A DNA stretch of 12,050 bases from Bacteroidota bacterium (lineage in GTDB: Bacteria; Bacteroidota; Bacteroidia; UBA7662; CANHCV01), in the NCBI GenBank assembly GCA_027488715.1, contig JAIYBD010000051.1, positions 1-12,050 of the forward strand, read 5' to 3'. The stretch's first letter is position 1, and the number at the start of each line of letters is the position of its first letter. The notes beneath the pieces were generated by a model. That model did no database searches and had not been told where the DNA came from. It saw only the letters and a program-made list of their open reading frames with translations. Below are positions 5,487-12,050 of this stretch, in pieces. A program made the position numbers and the translations under genes.

Positions 5487-6890
5487 ATGAAGAAGCGAAC
5501 TGGAATTATTCCCTATCGTACCACCTTGTACGAAACCAGTTCTGGCCGAATTATTCCTCGGGAAGAATGGACCCGCTATTCGGGTACTCTTGATTTGCCT
5601 GAAATTTGCATTTTCGCCGCCTGCGGCTTCTTCCTTGGCGATGCCTCTTACTACAAAGAACTGAAAGCTATTCCTCCTGCCTCGGAATACGACGAAGAAA
5701 ACGGCATCATTTCAAACATTCAAACCTATTTCCGTTGGACCTATCAACCAAGAGCCATTTCATTGCAACAGGCAACGGAAGAGTTCACTAAAATTTTCCA
5801 TCAGGTTATACAAAAAGGCGTTGAAGGCAAGAACGTTATTCTTCCATTATCGGGCGGATTGGATAGCCGTTCCTTGGCGGCCGCATTAAAACATCATTCG
5901 CCCCTGTACTCCTACAGTTACGGATACAAAAACGGAATTGGCGAAACGAATTTTTCAAAGCAAATCGCCCAAGCAGAAAATTTTAAGTTCGACGGATTTG
6001 AAATTGGAGATAACTACCTATGGGGTAAAATCGATCAGCTTTCCGATATTCTTCAAAATTATTCAGAATTTACCCATCCTCGCCAAATGGCGGTTTACGA
6101 TGCTTTAAAAGGAAAAGGAAATCTTTTCGTTCTTGGGCATTGGGGCGATGTTCTATTCGACGGAATGGGCATGAGAAATGATGCCACCTTTGATGAAATG
6201 GTTGACGCTTTGTACAAAAAGGTATTGAAAAAAGGCGGAAAGGAATTGGGCGAAGCCCTGTGGAACCAATGGAATTTGGATGGCTCTTTTTCCGATTATC
6301 TTCGAAATCGCTTGTCGTCCCTTTTAGCAGAAATTGAAATAGAAGATCCCAATGCACGGATTCGTGCGTTTAAATCCTTGCATTGGGCGTCGCGTTGGAC
6401 CAATTCCAACATGCATATTTTTGAAACCATTTCGCCCATTTTTGTTCCTTATTTCGAGGATGAACTTTGTCGATTCATCACCACCGTTCCCGAAAAGTGG
6501 TTGAACGACCGACAAATCCAAATTGAATACTTGAAATCGCATGCCCCCGAATTGGCTCGGATTCATTGGCAAAAATATCCAGGGCGAAACTTGTTCAATT
6601 ACCCCACTTTCCACGCTTGGTGGTTCAAACCGGTTCGGTTGGCGAAAAAAATAGCTAGAAAATTTAGTAACGGTGCGCTCATTCAACGAAATTGGGAACT
6701 CCAATTCTTGGGTGTTGAGAATGAAAAGCAATTGCACCAACGCATCTACAACCCTTCGTTTAACTCTTGGATTTCCAAGGAGGTTTCTCAAACCTTTTAC
6801 GAAAAATTCATGCATCATGGTGTTGGTTATTCCCACACCGTCAGTATTTTGCTCACGCTTTCTTCGTTTTGGAAAAAGAAACATGAATAA
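5487..6890 (+). CDS. Asparagine-synthetase-like protein lacking the glutaminase active site
   Basis: A 467-residue protein related to the ATP-PPi synthetase half of asparagine synthetase (AsnB). The ATP-binding PP-loop is intact: ILPLSGGLDSRS (118-129). The N-terminal about 65 residues look like a remnant of the AsnB glutaminase domain: ACGFFLGDASYYKELKAIPP (45-64) resembles its last strand, but there is no N-terminal Met-Cys nucleophile. The motif that is usually GxGGDExFxGY in AsnB appears here as GHWGDVLFDGMG (217-228), with the first Asp-Glu pair changed. It therefore probably activates a substrate with ATP, using ammonia or another nucleophile, and need not make asparagine. Related orphan proteins occur in Bacteroidota surface-glycan and natural-product loci. 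It lies 6 bp after the DUF6580 gene, and its last 8 bp overlap the secreted protease gene. The start ATG is followed directly by Lys-Lys-Arg; no signal peptide is visible. The substrate is unknown. Confidence 0.8.
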   Translation: MKKRTGIIPYRTTLYETSSGRIIPREEWTRYSGTLDLPEICIFAACGFFLGDASYYKELKAIPPASEYDEENGIISNIQTYFRWTYQPRAISLQQATEEFTKIFHQVIQKGVEGKNVILPLSGGLDSRSLAAALKHHSPLYSYSYGYKNGIGETNFSKQIAQAENFKFDGFEIGDNYLWGKIDQLSDILQNYSEFTHPRQMAVYDALKGKGNLFVLGHWGDVLFDGMGMRNDATFDEMVDALYKKVLKKGGKELGEALWNQWNLDGSFSDYLRNRLSSLLAEIEIEDPNARIRAFKSLHWASRWTNSNMHIFETISPIFVPYFEDELCRFITTVPEKWLNDRQIQIEYLKSHAPELARIHWQKYPGRNLFNYPTFHAWWFKPVRLAKKIARKFSNGALIQRNWELQFLGVENEKQLHQRIYNPSFNSWISKEVSQTFYEKFMHHGVGYSHTVSILLTLSSFWKKKHE

Positions 6891-8445
6891 AATCCTTCTT
6901 TTATCTTTTCTACTGCTGTCCTTAACCAACGTTTGGGGACAAGGTGGAAAGTGCGGTACCGAAGAATTATTGCGGGAATACCATCGACAAAACCCTCAAA
7001 CAACAAAACCGTATTTTCGAGCCGCTTTTCGTGTACTTCCCGATTCCGTTATTATCATTCCCACGGTGGTGCATATCATGCACGGGGTGGCTGATTCGGT
7101 CGTTGGACGAAGATCCAATCTGTCGAAAAAACAAATTGAATCGCAAATAGCTGCTCTAAATCGCGATTTTAACCGAGAAAATTGGGATTCGGTAGCGACC
7201 GATCCCATGTTTAAACCTTTAGGAGGAAAAGCAAAAATTTTATTTCAACTGGCCGAAAAGGATCCTCAAGGAAACCCAACCGACGGAATTGACCGAGTAC
7301 CTTATGCGAACTCTTACGGTCATGGCATGGGCAGCGATGATATTCGCATGAAAAATCTTTCCCGTTGGGATCCCGAAAAATATTTCAATTTATGGGTGGT
7401 GGGAGAAATCCTCAATGGCACCTTAGGCTATGCGTTTCTGCCTTACATGTTGGCTACCGATTCCACCCAACGCAAACGATTGGATGGAGTGGTCATTGGC
7501 TCGTATTATTTTGGTTCAGTGAAAGAAAAAAGTCCCAACGACACCTTTTACCTCGACGCTATTTACAACTTGGGAAGAACAACGGTTCACGAAGTGGGAC
7601 ACTATTTCAACCTCGATCATACTTGGGGCAACGGAGGCGGTTGCTCTTCTACCGACTCTGTTGAAGATACTCCCATTTCGAATAATCCAATTTTTGGTTG
7701 CCAAAGCGGTCCTTTTGAATGCGGGAATTACCGAATGACGGAAAACTACATGGAGTATTCCGACGATCGCTGCATGAATATTTTTACGAAAGGGCAAGTG
7801 GAACGCATGCGATACACCGTTCGCGAATACCCTTTCCGATTTTCATTGGTAGATACGGCTAACCTACGTGCAACAGGATTATTTCCCTACGAACCTAAAC
7901 GTCTTGAATTGGACTCCTTTGTTGGGAATTTTTATGTGGGAAGACCGGTTTCGCGTAAACTTTCGGGAACGGTTTTTAACCGATTGAATCAGCCTTGGGG
8001 CGGCTCCACCGTTTACCTAGAACTTAAATCGAGTCCGTTGGGAGCCGCTTATTCCGATTCAGTTACCGCCACCGCCGATGGGCGATTTTCTTTTCAGCTG
8101 CCCACTCCGGAAGCCGAAGGCGTTTACTCGTTTCATGCTTTCATCAACACGCCCAACTTTTTGGTTGATTCGATTCGACTTACCACCCAAACCTCGGCCC
8201 CCAAAAATCAATTTTGGGTAGGAATCGTTGGAGAAAACGGATTTTCGCTTCACTCCAAAATGGCGTATCCGATGAATGTTACCGCCACGATTGGCGATGC
8301 CACCGGCCGAATGCTTCATCAGAAAAAATTCTTGAACTTAAATGACGGTATGGTGGAATTGGATTTTCCATTTCCAACGGGAGTGTACTGGATTCGATTG
8401 GAAACGGAAGTGGGGGTAGAAACGGTGAAGTGGATTCAGCGTTAA
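6883..8445 (+). CDS. Secreted M43 (pappalysin/cytophagalysin-like) zinc metalloprotease with T9SS C-terminal signal
   Basis: A 520-residue exported metzincin protease. Residues 1-19 form a signal peptide (Lys3, then a Leu-rich core). The catalytic domain (about 55-320) has the zinc site HEVGHYFNLDH (236-246), where the three His bind zinc, Glu237 is catalytic, and Asn replaces the textbook metzincin Gly, as is common in Bacteroidota M43 proteins. The Met-turn is NYMEYSDDRCMNIFTKGQ (288-305). A carboxypeptidase-regulatory-like beta-sandwich follows (about 355-437), then a C-terminal segment with GDATGR (471-476) and PTGVYWIRLETEVGVETVKW (498-517), which fits a type A T9SS sorting domain although the usual YPNP start is absent (AYPMNV at 461-466). 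The frame is open further upstream, but the ATG at 6883 begins the signal peptide and overlaps the previous stop in ATGAATAA. The end overlaps the converging comB-like gene by 3 bp. Likely role: extracellular protein or peptide breakdown. Confidence 0.92.
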   Translation: MNKILLLSFLLLSLTNVWGQGGKCGTEELLREYHRQNPQTTKPYFRAAFRVLPDSVIIIPTVVHIMHGVADSVVGRRSNLSKKQIESQIAALNRDFNRENWDSVATDPMFKPLGGKAKILFQLAEKDPQGNPTDGIDRVPYANSYGHGMGSDDIRMKNLSRWDPEKYFNLWVVGEILNGTLGYAFLPYMLATDSTQRKRLDGVVIGSYYFGSVKEKSPNDTFYLDAIYNLGRTTVHEVGHYFNLDHTWGNGGGCSSTDSVEDTPISNNPIFGCQSGPFECGNYRMTENYMEYSDDRCMNIFTKGQVERMRYTVREYPFRFSLVDTANLRATGLFPYEPKRLELDSFVGNFYVGRPVSRKLSGTVFNRLNQPWGGSTVYLELKSSPLGAAYSDSVTATADGRFSFQLPTPEAEGVYSFHAFINTPNFLVDSIRLTTQTSAPKNQFWVGIVGENGFSLHSKMAYPMNVTATIGDATGRMLHQKKFLNLNDGMVELDFPFPTGVYWIRLETEVGVETVKWIQR

Positions 8446-9149
8446 GCTTTTACCAACTCTCCGTTTCGAATAATCCCTACCGCATCTACCACATTTTCTT
8501 TCAAACAATATTCGATGTCTTTTTCAATTCCCAACCGCGAAAGACGGTGGTAATGGGATGAATTTTTGAGAAATCCAAACAGATCGTTTCGGGTTTGTTC
8601 GTACAACATTTTTGCGGCCATACCGGCATCGTCGGCGCAACGAAAGCCGTGTTGTTCCAGGTGGAAAACCATGGCGCCTGCAAACAAGGTGTCTTCGATG
8701 TTGAATTGATCCTTCCAGCCTGCGCAATGAACCAAAACATCCTCCTCAAATTTTGCACAATGCAAAACCGTTGCTTCAAGATTGACGAACCCTGCGGCCA
8801 TAATTTCCAATGCTCCTTCGGAAAGTTGAATGGCTTTGGTGCCATTGGTGGTGGTTAATGCTATTTTTTTCCCTTGAACTTCCTCGCCCATGTAGGCAAA
8901 GGGTGAGTTCCCAAAAGAAAATCCGTCTACTACTTTGCCATCTCGTTCAGCGGCACCCAAATAGCCCAACTCTTCCCATCGTTTGGCCTCATCGGCGGTG
9001 GAAACGGGACGAATGCTCGCAACTCCGTGGGCCAATCCGGTTACCATGGCGCTGGTTGCTCGAAGGACATCGGTGACCACCACCCGTTTATCCGATAAAT
9101 CGAATAGGGAGATGAGGGCCGGGGTAAGGCAAACGTGAATTTTAGGCAT
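8442..9149 (-). CDS. comB: 2-phosphosulfolactate phosphatase family protein (ComB-like)
   Basis: A 235-residue protein of the ComB family, which removes phosphate from 2-phosphosulfolactate to give sulfolactate, a step known from coenzyme M synthesis in methanogens and from sulfolactate formation in some bacteria. Conserved blocks are VVVTDVLRATSAMVTGLAHG (23-42), AERDGKVVDGFSFGNSP (67-83), LTTTNGTKAI (98-107) and CAGWKDQFNIEDTLFAGAMV (142-161). The upstream reading frame is open to 9254, but that would run into the prolyl oligopeptidase gene; the ATG at 9149 gives MPKIHVCLTP, the normal family start, 1 bp after the preceding stop (TAAGATG). No other sulfonate gene is visible, so the actual substrate in this organism is uncertain. 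The stop codon overlaps the stop of the converging metalloprotease gene. Confidence 0.9.
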   Translation of the reverse strand: MPKIHVCLTPALISLFDLSDKRVVVTDVLRATSAMVTGLAHGVASIRPVSTADEAKRWEELGYLGAAERDGKVVDGFSFGNSPFAYMGEEVQGKKIALTTTNGTKAIQLSEGALEIMAAGFVNLEATVLHCAKFEEDVLVHCAGWKDQFNIEDTLFAGAMVFHLEQHGFRCADDAGMAAKMLYEQTRNDLFGFLKNSSHYHRLSRLGIEKDIEYCLKENVVDAVGIIRNGELVKA

Positions 9150-9150
9150 C

Positions 9151-11274
9151 TTACTTGATGGTTTTGATGCCCATGTTCCAAAGCATGAATGCCCATTTAT
9201 CGGCATTCTCGTCCAAAACTTTTGCGAGCGGTTTTCCCGCTCCATGTCCGGCATTCACATCAATTCGGATAAGAGCGGGTGCTGGTCCGGCTTGGCATTC
9301 TTGCAAACGAGCGGCGAATTTGAAACTGTGGGCAGGAACTACGCGATCGTCGTGATCACCCGTCGTTACCATGGTTGCCGGATAATTGGTTTTGGGTTTT
9401 AAGGCGTGGAGTGGGCTGTAACGATAGAGGTATTCGAACATTTCCTTGGAATCTTCCGAGCTACCGTATTCAGGAACCCAACCCCAACCCACGGTAAACT
9501 TCTGGTAACGAAGCATATCGAGAACGCCTACAGCAGGGAAAGCCACTTTAAACAAATCGGGGCGTTGAGTTAAACAAGCACCCACCAACAAACCGCCGTT
9601 GGATCCTCCGGCAATGGCCAGAAAGTCCTTGGAAGTATATTTTTCGGCGATGAGGTATTCGGCAGCTGCGATGAAGTCGTTGAAAACGTTTTGTTTGTTC
9701 AATTTCATTCCGGCTTGGTGCCAATTTTCGCCGTATTCTCCTCCACCGCGCAAATTGGCGATGGCTACAATTCCACCTTGTTCAAGGAGCCACAAATAAT
9801 TGGTGCTGAACGATGGCGTTAAGGAAATATTGAATCCACCGTAACCGTACAAATAGGTAGGATTATTTCCCGTTTTTTTCAAGCCTTTTTTATGGATGAT
9901 GAACATGGAAACCTTGGTACCATCTTTGGATGGATACCAAACTTGTTGAACTTCAACCTCGGTATTGAATTGGAAATTGGGATAATTTTCTTCAATAAAA
10001 TCGTTTTTGGCTCGGTGATATACCAAATGAGCGGTGGGCTGGGTAAATGATGTGAAGGATACTTGAAACACCTCACCGTCTTCTGTCCCTTTGCTAACCG
10101 AAGATGTACCGATGCCGGGCAACTCGATAGTACGCATGTTTCCGCCAGTCAAATCACAAATTTTTAGTTTGGTTTGAGCGTTTTCCAAATAGGTGAGTAC
10201 AAGTTCATTTTTAACCCGCATTACACCGTCGAGAAGAGCTGATTTCGACTCAGGAATAACGGTTTTGAAGGCAAATGAATCATCGCCAGCAGGAGAATAA
10301 ATCACCACTTGGTAATTGGGAGCCCCTTTGTCGCTCAATGCTAAAAATCCTTGATCGCCGATATTATCTATGATGGAAATTTTATTTGAGAATCCTTTTT
10401 GAATGGCCTGCCAATTGTTTTTTCGGAATTCATTGCTTTTACAAACCCAGGTTTCAAATCCATCTGTTCCTGTTGATTTGGTGAGGAATAAATATTTTTT
10501 GTCTTCGGAAACCTGCAATCCGTAATATCGAAGTGGGTTGGATGGATCTTCGAAAACCAGAAAGTCACGATTGATCTCTGTTCCAACTTTGTGGTATTTC
10601 ACTTTCATGCCGGTATTGGTTCCTTTGAGTTCATCACCGGTTTTGGGGGCATCGTAGCAGGTATAGAAGAATCCGTTTTCCAACCACTCTGCTCCAGAGA
10701 ATTTCACCCATTTGATTTCATCGGGCAGGTCGTTACCGGTTGCAACTTCACGAATTCGAATGGTTTGCCAATCGGAACCGGCCATGGCCACAGAGTAAAC
10801 AACGTATTGATTAGAAGGGTCGTGGGAAAGAATAGAGATGGAGGCTAACCCTTCTTCGGAGAATTCTTTAGGATTTAGAAAAACCCGGGTGTTTTCTCCG
10901 TTGATGGACTCAATGAAGTAGGTGGGTTGATTTTCGTTTCCTTTTTGAAGGGGGAAAATACGGGATTCACCAACATAGATGTACGCACCACGACGATCGA
11001 AGGTGAGGTACGATTCTAATTTTTGTCGAATTTGGGTTCGATAAGAAATTTGTTGAAGGTGGTTCTGGGTAAATTCATTTTGTTTTCTCACCCATTCTTC
11101 GGTTTTGGGCGCTCGATCGTCTTCGAGCCAGTGGTAAGGATCCTCTACTTTGGTTCCGAAGTAATCGTGAACAACGGTTCCTTTTTCGGTTTTGGGGTAA
11201 TCCATTTTACTCTTTTTTTGTGCAAATGCAGGAACTGAAATAAGGCCTGCGATGATTAAAAAGGCAACTTTCAT
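9151..11274 (-). CDS. Prolyl oligopeptidase, S9A family, exported
   Basis: A 707-residue serine peptidase that cleaves short peptides after proline. A signal peptide (about 1-18, ending PAFA before Gln19) predicts export to the periplasm; there is no T9SS C-terminal domain. The family N-terminus is clear (YFGTKVEDPYHWLEDD, 38-53), followed by the seven-blade propeller (about 90-430) and the alpha/beta-hydrolase domain. The triad is complete: Ser558 in GGSNGG (556-561), Asp642 in TGDHDDRVVP (638-647) with substrate-binding Arg644, and His677 in NAGHGAG (674-680). LRGGGEYGENWHQAGM (508-523) and Trp599 in VGWGWVPEYG are also typical. It sits 6 bp after the SpoU methyltransferase gene and 1 bp before the comB-like gene. 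It may work with secreted proteases such as the M43 enzyme on environmental protein, though it is in a different operon. Confidence 0.97.
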   Translation of the reverse strand: MKVAFLIIAGLISVPAFAQKKSKMDYPKTEKGTVVHDYFGTKVEDPYHWLEDDRAPKTEEWVRKQNEFTQNHLQQISYRTQIRQKLESYLTFDRRGAYIYVGESRIFPLQKGNENQPTYFIESINGENTRVFLNPKEFSEEGLASISILSHDPSNQYVVYSVAMAGSDWQTIRIREVATGNDLPDEIKWVKFSGAEWLENGFFYTCYDAPKTGDELKGTNTGMKVKYHKVGTEINRDFLVFEDPSNPLRYYGLQVSEDKKYLFLTKSTGTDGFETWVCKSNEFRKNNWQAIQKGFSNKISIIDNIGDQGFLALSDKGAPNYQVVIYSPAGDDSFAFKTVIPESKSALLDGVMRVKNELVLTYLENAQTKLKICDLTGGNMRTIELPGIGTSSVSKGTEDGEVFQVSFTSFTQPTAHLVYHRAKNDFIEENYPNFQFNTEVEVQQVWYPSKDGTKVSMFIIHKKGLKKTGNNPTYLYGYGGFNISLTPSFSTNYLWLLEQGGIVAIANLRGGGEYGENWHQAGMKLNKQNVFNDFIAAAEYLIAEKYTSKDFLAIAGGSNGGLLVGACLTQRPDLFKVAFPAVGVLDMLRYQKFTVGWGWVPEYGSSEDSKEMFEYLYRYSPLHALKPKTNYPATMVTTGDHDDRVVPAHSFKFAARLQECQAGPAPALIRIDVNAGHGAGKPLAKVLDENADKWAFMLWNMGIKTIK

Positions 11275-11280
11275 GGTTTT

Positions 11281-11811
11281 TTATTTTCGATACAATTCAA
11301 ACAATTTCCAAAACACAACGCCGGCACAAACACTCACGTTGAGGGAGTGTTTTGTTCCTTCTTGGGGAATTTCCAACGCTCCATCCACCAAAGATAAAAC
11401 TTCAGGAGAAACTCCGTGAACTTCGTTTCCAAAAACCACTGCCAGCCGCTGGGCTGGAAATTGGTGCAAGGAATTCAGCGGTATGGATTGATCGGTTTGT
11501 TCCACCGCCCAAACCACCGTGTTTTCCGATTTTAACGCGAGAATGGCCTCGGCCGTTGTTTCCCATTTTTTCCACGCAACGGCATCCTCGGCACCAAGGG
11601 CCGATTTTCGGATTTCCGGATGCGGTGGTGTGCCTGTATAGCCGCACAAATACACCGCTTCCAAGGCAAAGGCATCAGCAGTGCGGAAAAAACTTCCCAC
11701 ATTGTTCAGGCTTCGTAAATTATCCAGAACGGCGATGACTGGAATTTTAGGGCTATGAACAAACTCTTCGATGGATTTTCTTCCCAACTCTTTCAATTGC
11801 AGTTGTCTCAC
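11281..11811 (-). CDS. SpoU/TrmH-family RNA 2'-O-methyltransferase
   Basis: A compact 176-residue SPOUT methyltransferase containing little beyond the knot domain. Motif 1 is LDNLRSLNNVGSFFRTADAF (29-48) with catalytic Arg43, motif 2 FGNEVHGVS (127-135), and motif 3 IPQEGTKHSLNVSVCAG (148-164). It uses S-adenosylmethionine to methylate an RNA ribose. The target cannot be read from the sequence; motif spacing differs from the TrmH homologue at 4168-4863, so the two are not recent duplicates. The start is GTG at 11811, overlapping the mazG stop in GTGA, a 4-bp overlap that implies translational coupling. The next gene, prolyl oligopeptidase, follows after 6 bp. Confidence 0.9.
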   Translation of the reverse strand: MRQLQLKELGRKSIEEFVHSPKIPVIAVLDNLRSLNNVGSFFRTADAFALEAVYLCGYTGTPPHPEIRKSALGAEDAVAWKKWETTAEAILALKSENTVVWAVEQTDQSIPLNSLHQFPAQRLAVVFGNEVHGVSPEVLSLVDGALEIPQEGTKHSLNVSVCAGVVFWKLFELYRK

Positions 11812-12050
11812 GGCGCAATTTTTTTAGAGGCTTCCCAATATTGATCCATCTCCTCGAGTGGCATTTCCCCCAAAGATTTTCCATCTTCTTTCACCTTTTC
11901 CTCTAAAAACTGGAATCGTTGAATGAATTTTCGGTTGGTTTTTTCAAGGGCGTCTTCCGGATTGATCCCAATAAAACGGGCATAATTGATGATGGAAAAC
12001 AACACATCTCCCAACTCCTTCTCCATTTTTTCGGAATCCTCGGCCTCAAC
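11808..12050 (-). CDS. mazG: Nucleoside triphosphate pyrophosphohydrolase MazG (partial, C-terminal 80 residues)
   Basis: C-terminal end of MazG, which hydrolyses (d)NTPs to monophosphates and pyrophosphate and helps clear non-canonical nucleotides. The visible 80 residues include KELGDVLFSIINYARFIGINPEDALEKTNRKFIQRF (interrupted over visible residues 11-46), the family's last conserved helix pair. The ELGD within it supplies part of the acidic Mg2+-binding ExxD motif. The frame is open through position 12050, where eight codons before the first Met (12026) also read as MazG-like acidic sequence (EAEDSEK), so the gene continues beyond the window. Family length is usually about 260 residues, so most of it is missing. 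Its stop overlaps the GTG of the downstream methyltransferase. Confidence 0.9.
   Translation of the reverse strand, partial: VEAEDSEKMEKELGDVLFSIINYARFIGINPEDALEKTNRKFIQRFQFLEEKVKEDGKSLGEMPLEEMDQYWEASKKIAP

Noticed and set aside
6673..6882. 70-codon N-terminal extension of the M43 protease
   Set aside because: It runs out of frame through the AsnB-like coding region, and the signal peptide begins at the ATG at 6883.
6324..6929. 201-codon minus-strand open frame over the AsnB-like gene and protease start
   Set aside because: Antisense to a coherent operon, low complexity and no motif; it also spans the protease start codon.
9150..9254. 35-codon N-terminal extension of the comB-like gene
   Set aside because: It overlaps the conserved end of prolyl oligopeptidase; the family N-terminus starts at the ATG at 9149.

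Overview
The window looks like chromosomal DNA from a marine member of the Bacteroidota, most likely Flavobacteriales. The evidence is a flavobacterial-type green proton-pumping rhodopsin (Met at the tuning position), a secreted M43 protease with a type IX secretion (T9SS) C-terminal signal, TAnnTTTG-type promoter boxes in place of sigma-70 boxes, little use of Shine-Dalgarno sequences, and very dense gene packing. The genus cannot be resolved from sequence alone. I see no rRNA, tRNA, CRISPR array, insertion sequence or other mobile element. The longest stretch without a gene is about 170 bp.

Left part (1-1445, minus strand): paaA, the catalytic subunit of phenylacetyl-CoA epoxidase, runs off the left edge. 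A TetR-family repressor lies 4 bp upstream of it. A perfect 16-bp palindrome just before the repressor start matches the operator consensus I recall for Thermus PaaR, so this is the front of an autoregulated phenylacetate-degradation operon. A strong hairpin terminator (1497-1533) separates it from the gene behind.

Rhodopsin unit (1550-2433, minus): a single-gene, seven-helix, light-driven proton pump with its own leader region and terminator. It has the D-T-E pump motif, a Met that predicts green absorption, and a Gly at the position that opens the retinal pocket to a carotenoid antenna in xanthorhodopsin. No retinal or carotenoid synthesis genes are adjacent.

Housekeeping operon (2434-4863, minus): trmH (tRNA 2'-O-methyltransferase), plsC (lysophosphatidate acyltransferase) and mnmH (tRNA 2-selenouridine synthase) overlap one another by 16-17 bp.

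Plus-strand operon (4929-8445): a DUF6580 membrane protein, an asparagine-synthetase-like protein lacking the glutaminase active site, and a secreted M43 metalloprotease, with 6-bp and -8-bp junctions. It is transcribed away from trmH out of a 65-bp gap that holds two face-to-face candidate promoter boxes. I cannot assign a joint function.

Right part (8442-12050, minus): mazG (partial) - SpoU-family RNA methyltransferase - periplasmic prolyl oligopeptidase - comB-like phosphatase form a tight operon (4-bp overlap, 6-bp gap, 1-bp gap). Its last stop codon overlaps the stop codon of the converging metalloprotease gene within one TTAA. Three genes in the window (trmH, mnmH, the SpoU methyltransferase) appear to start with GTG.
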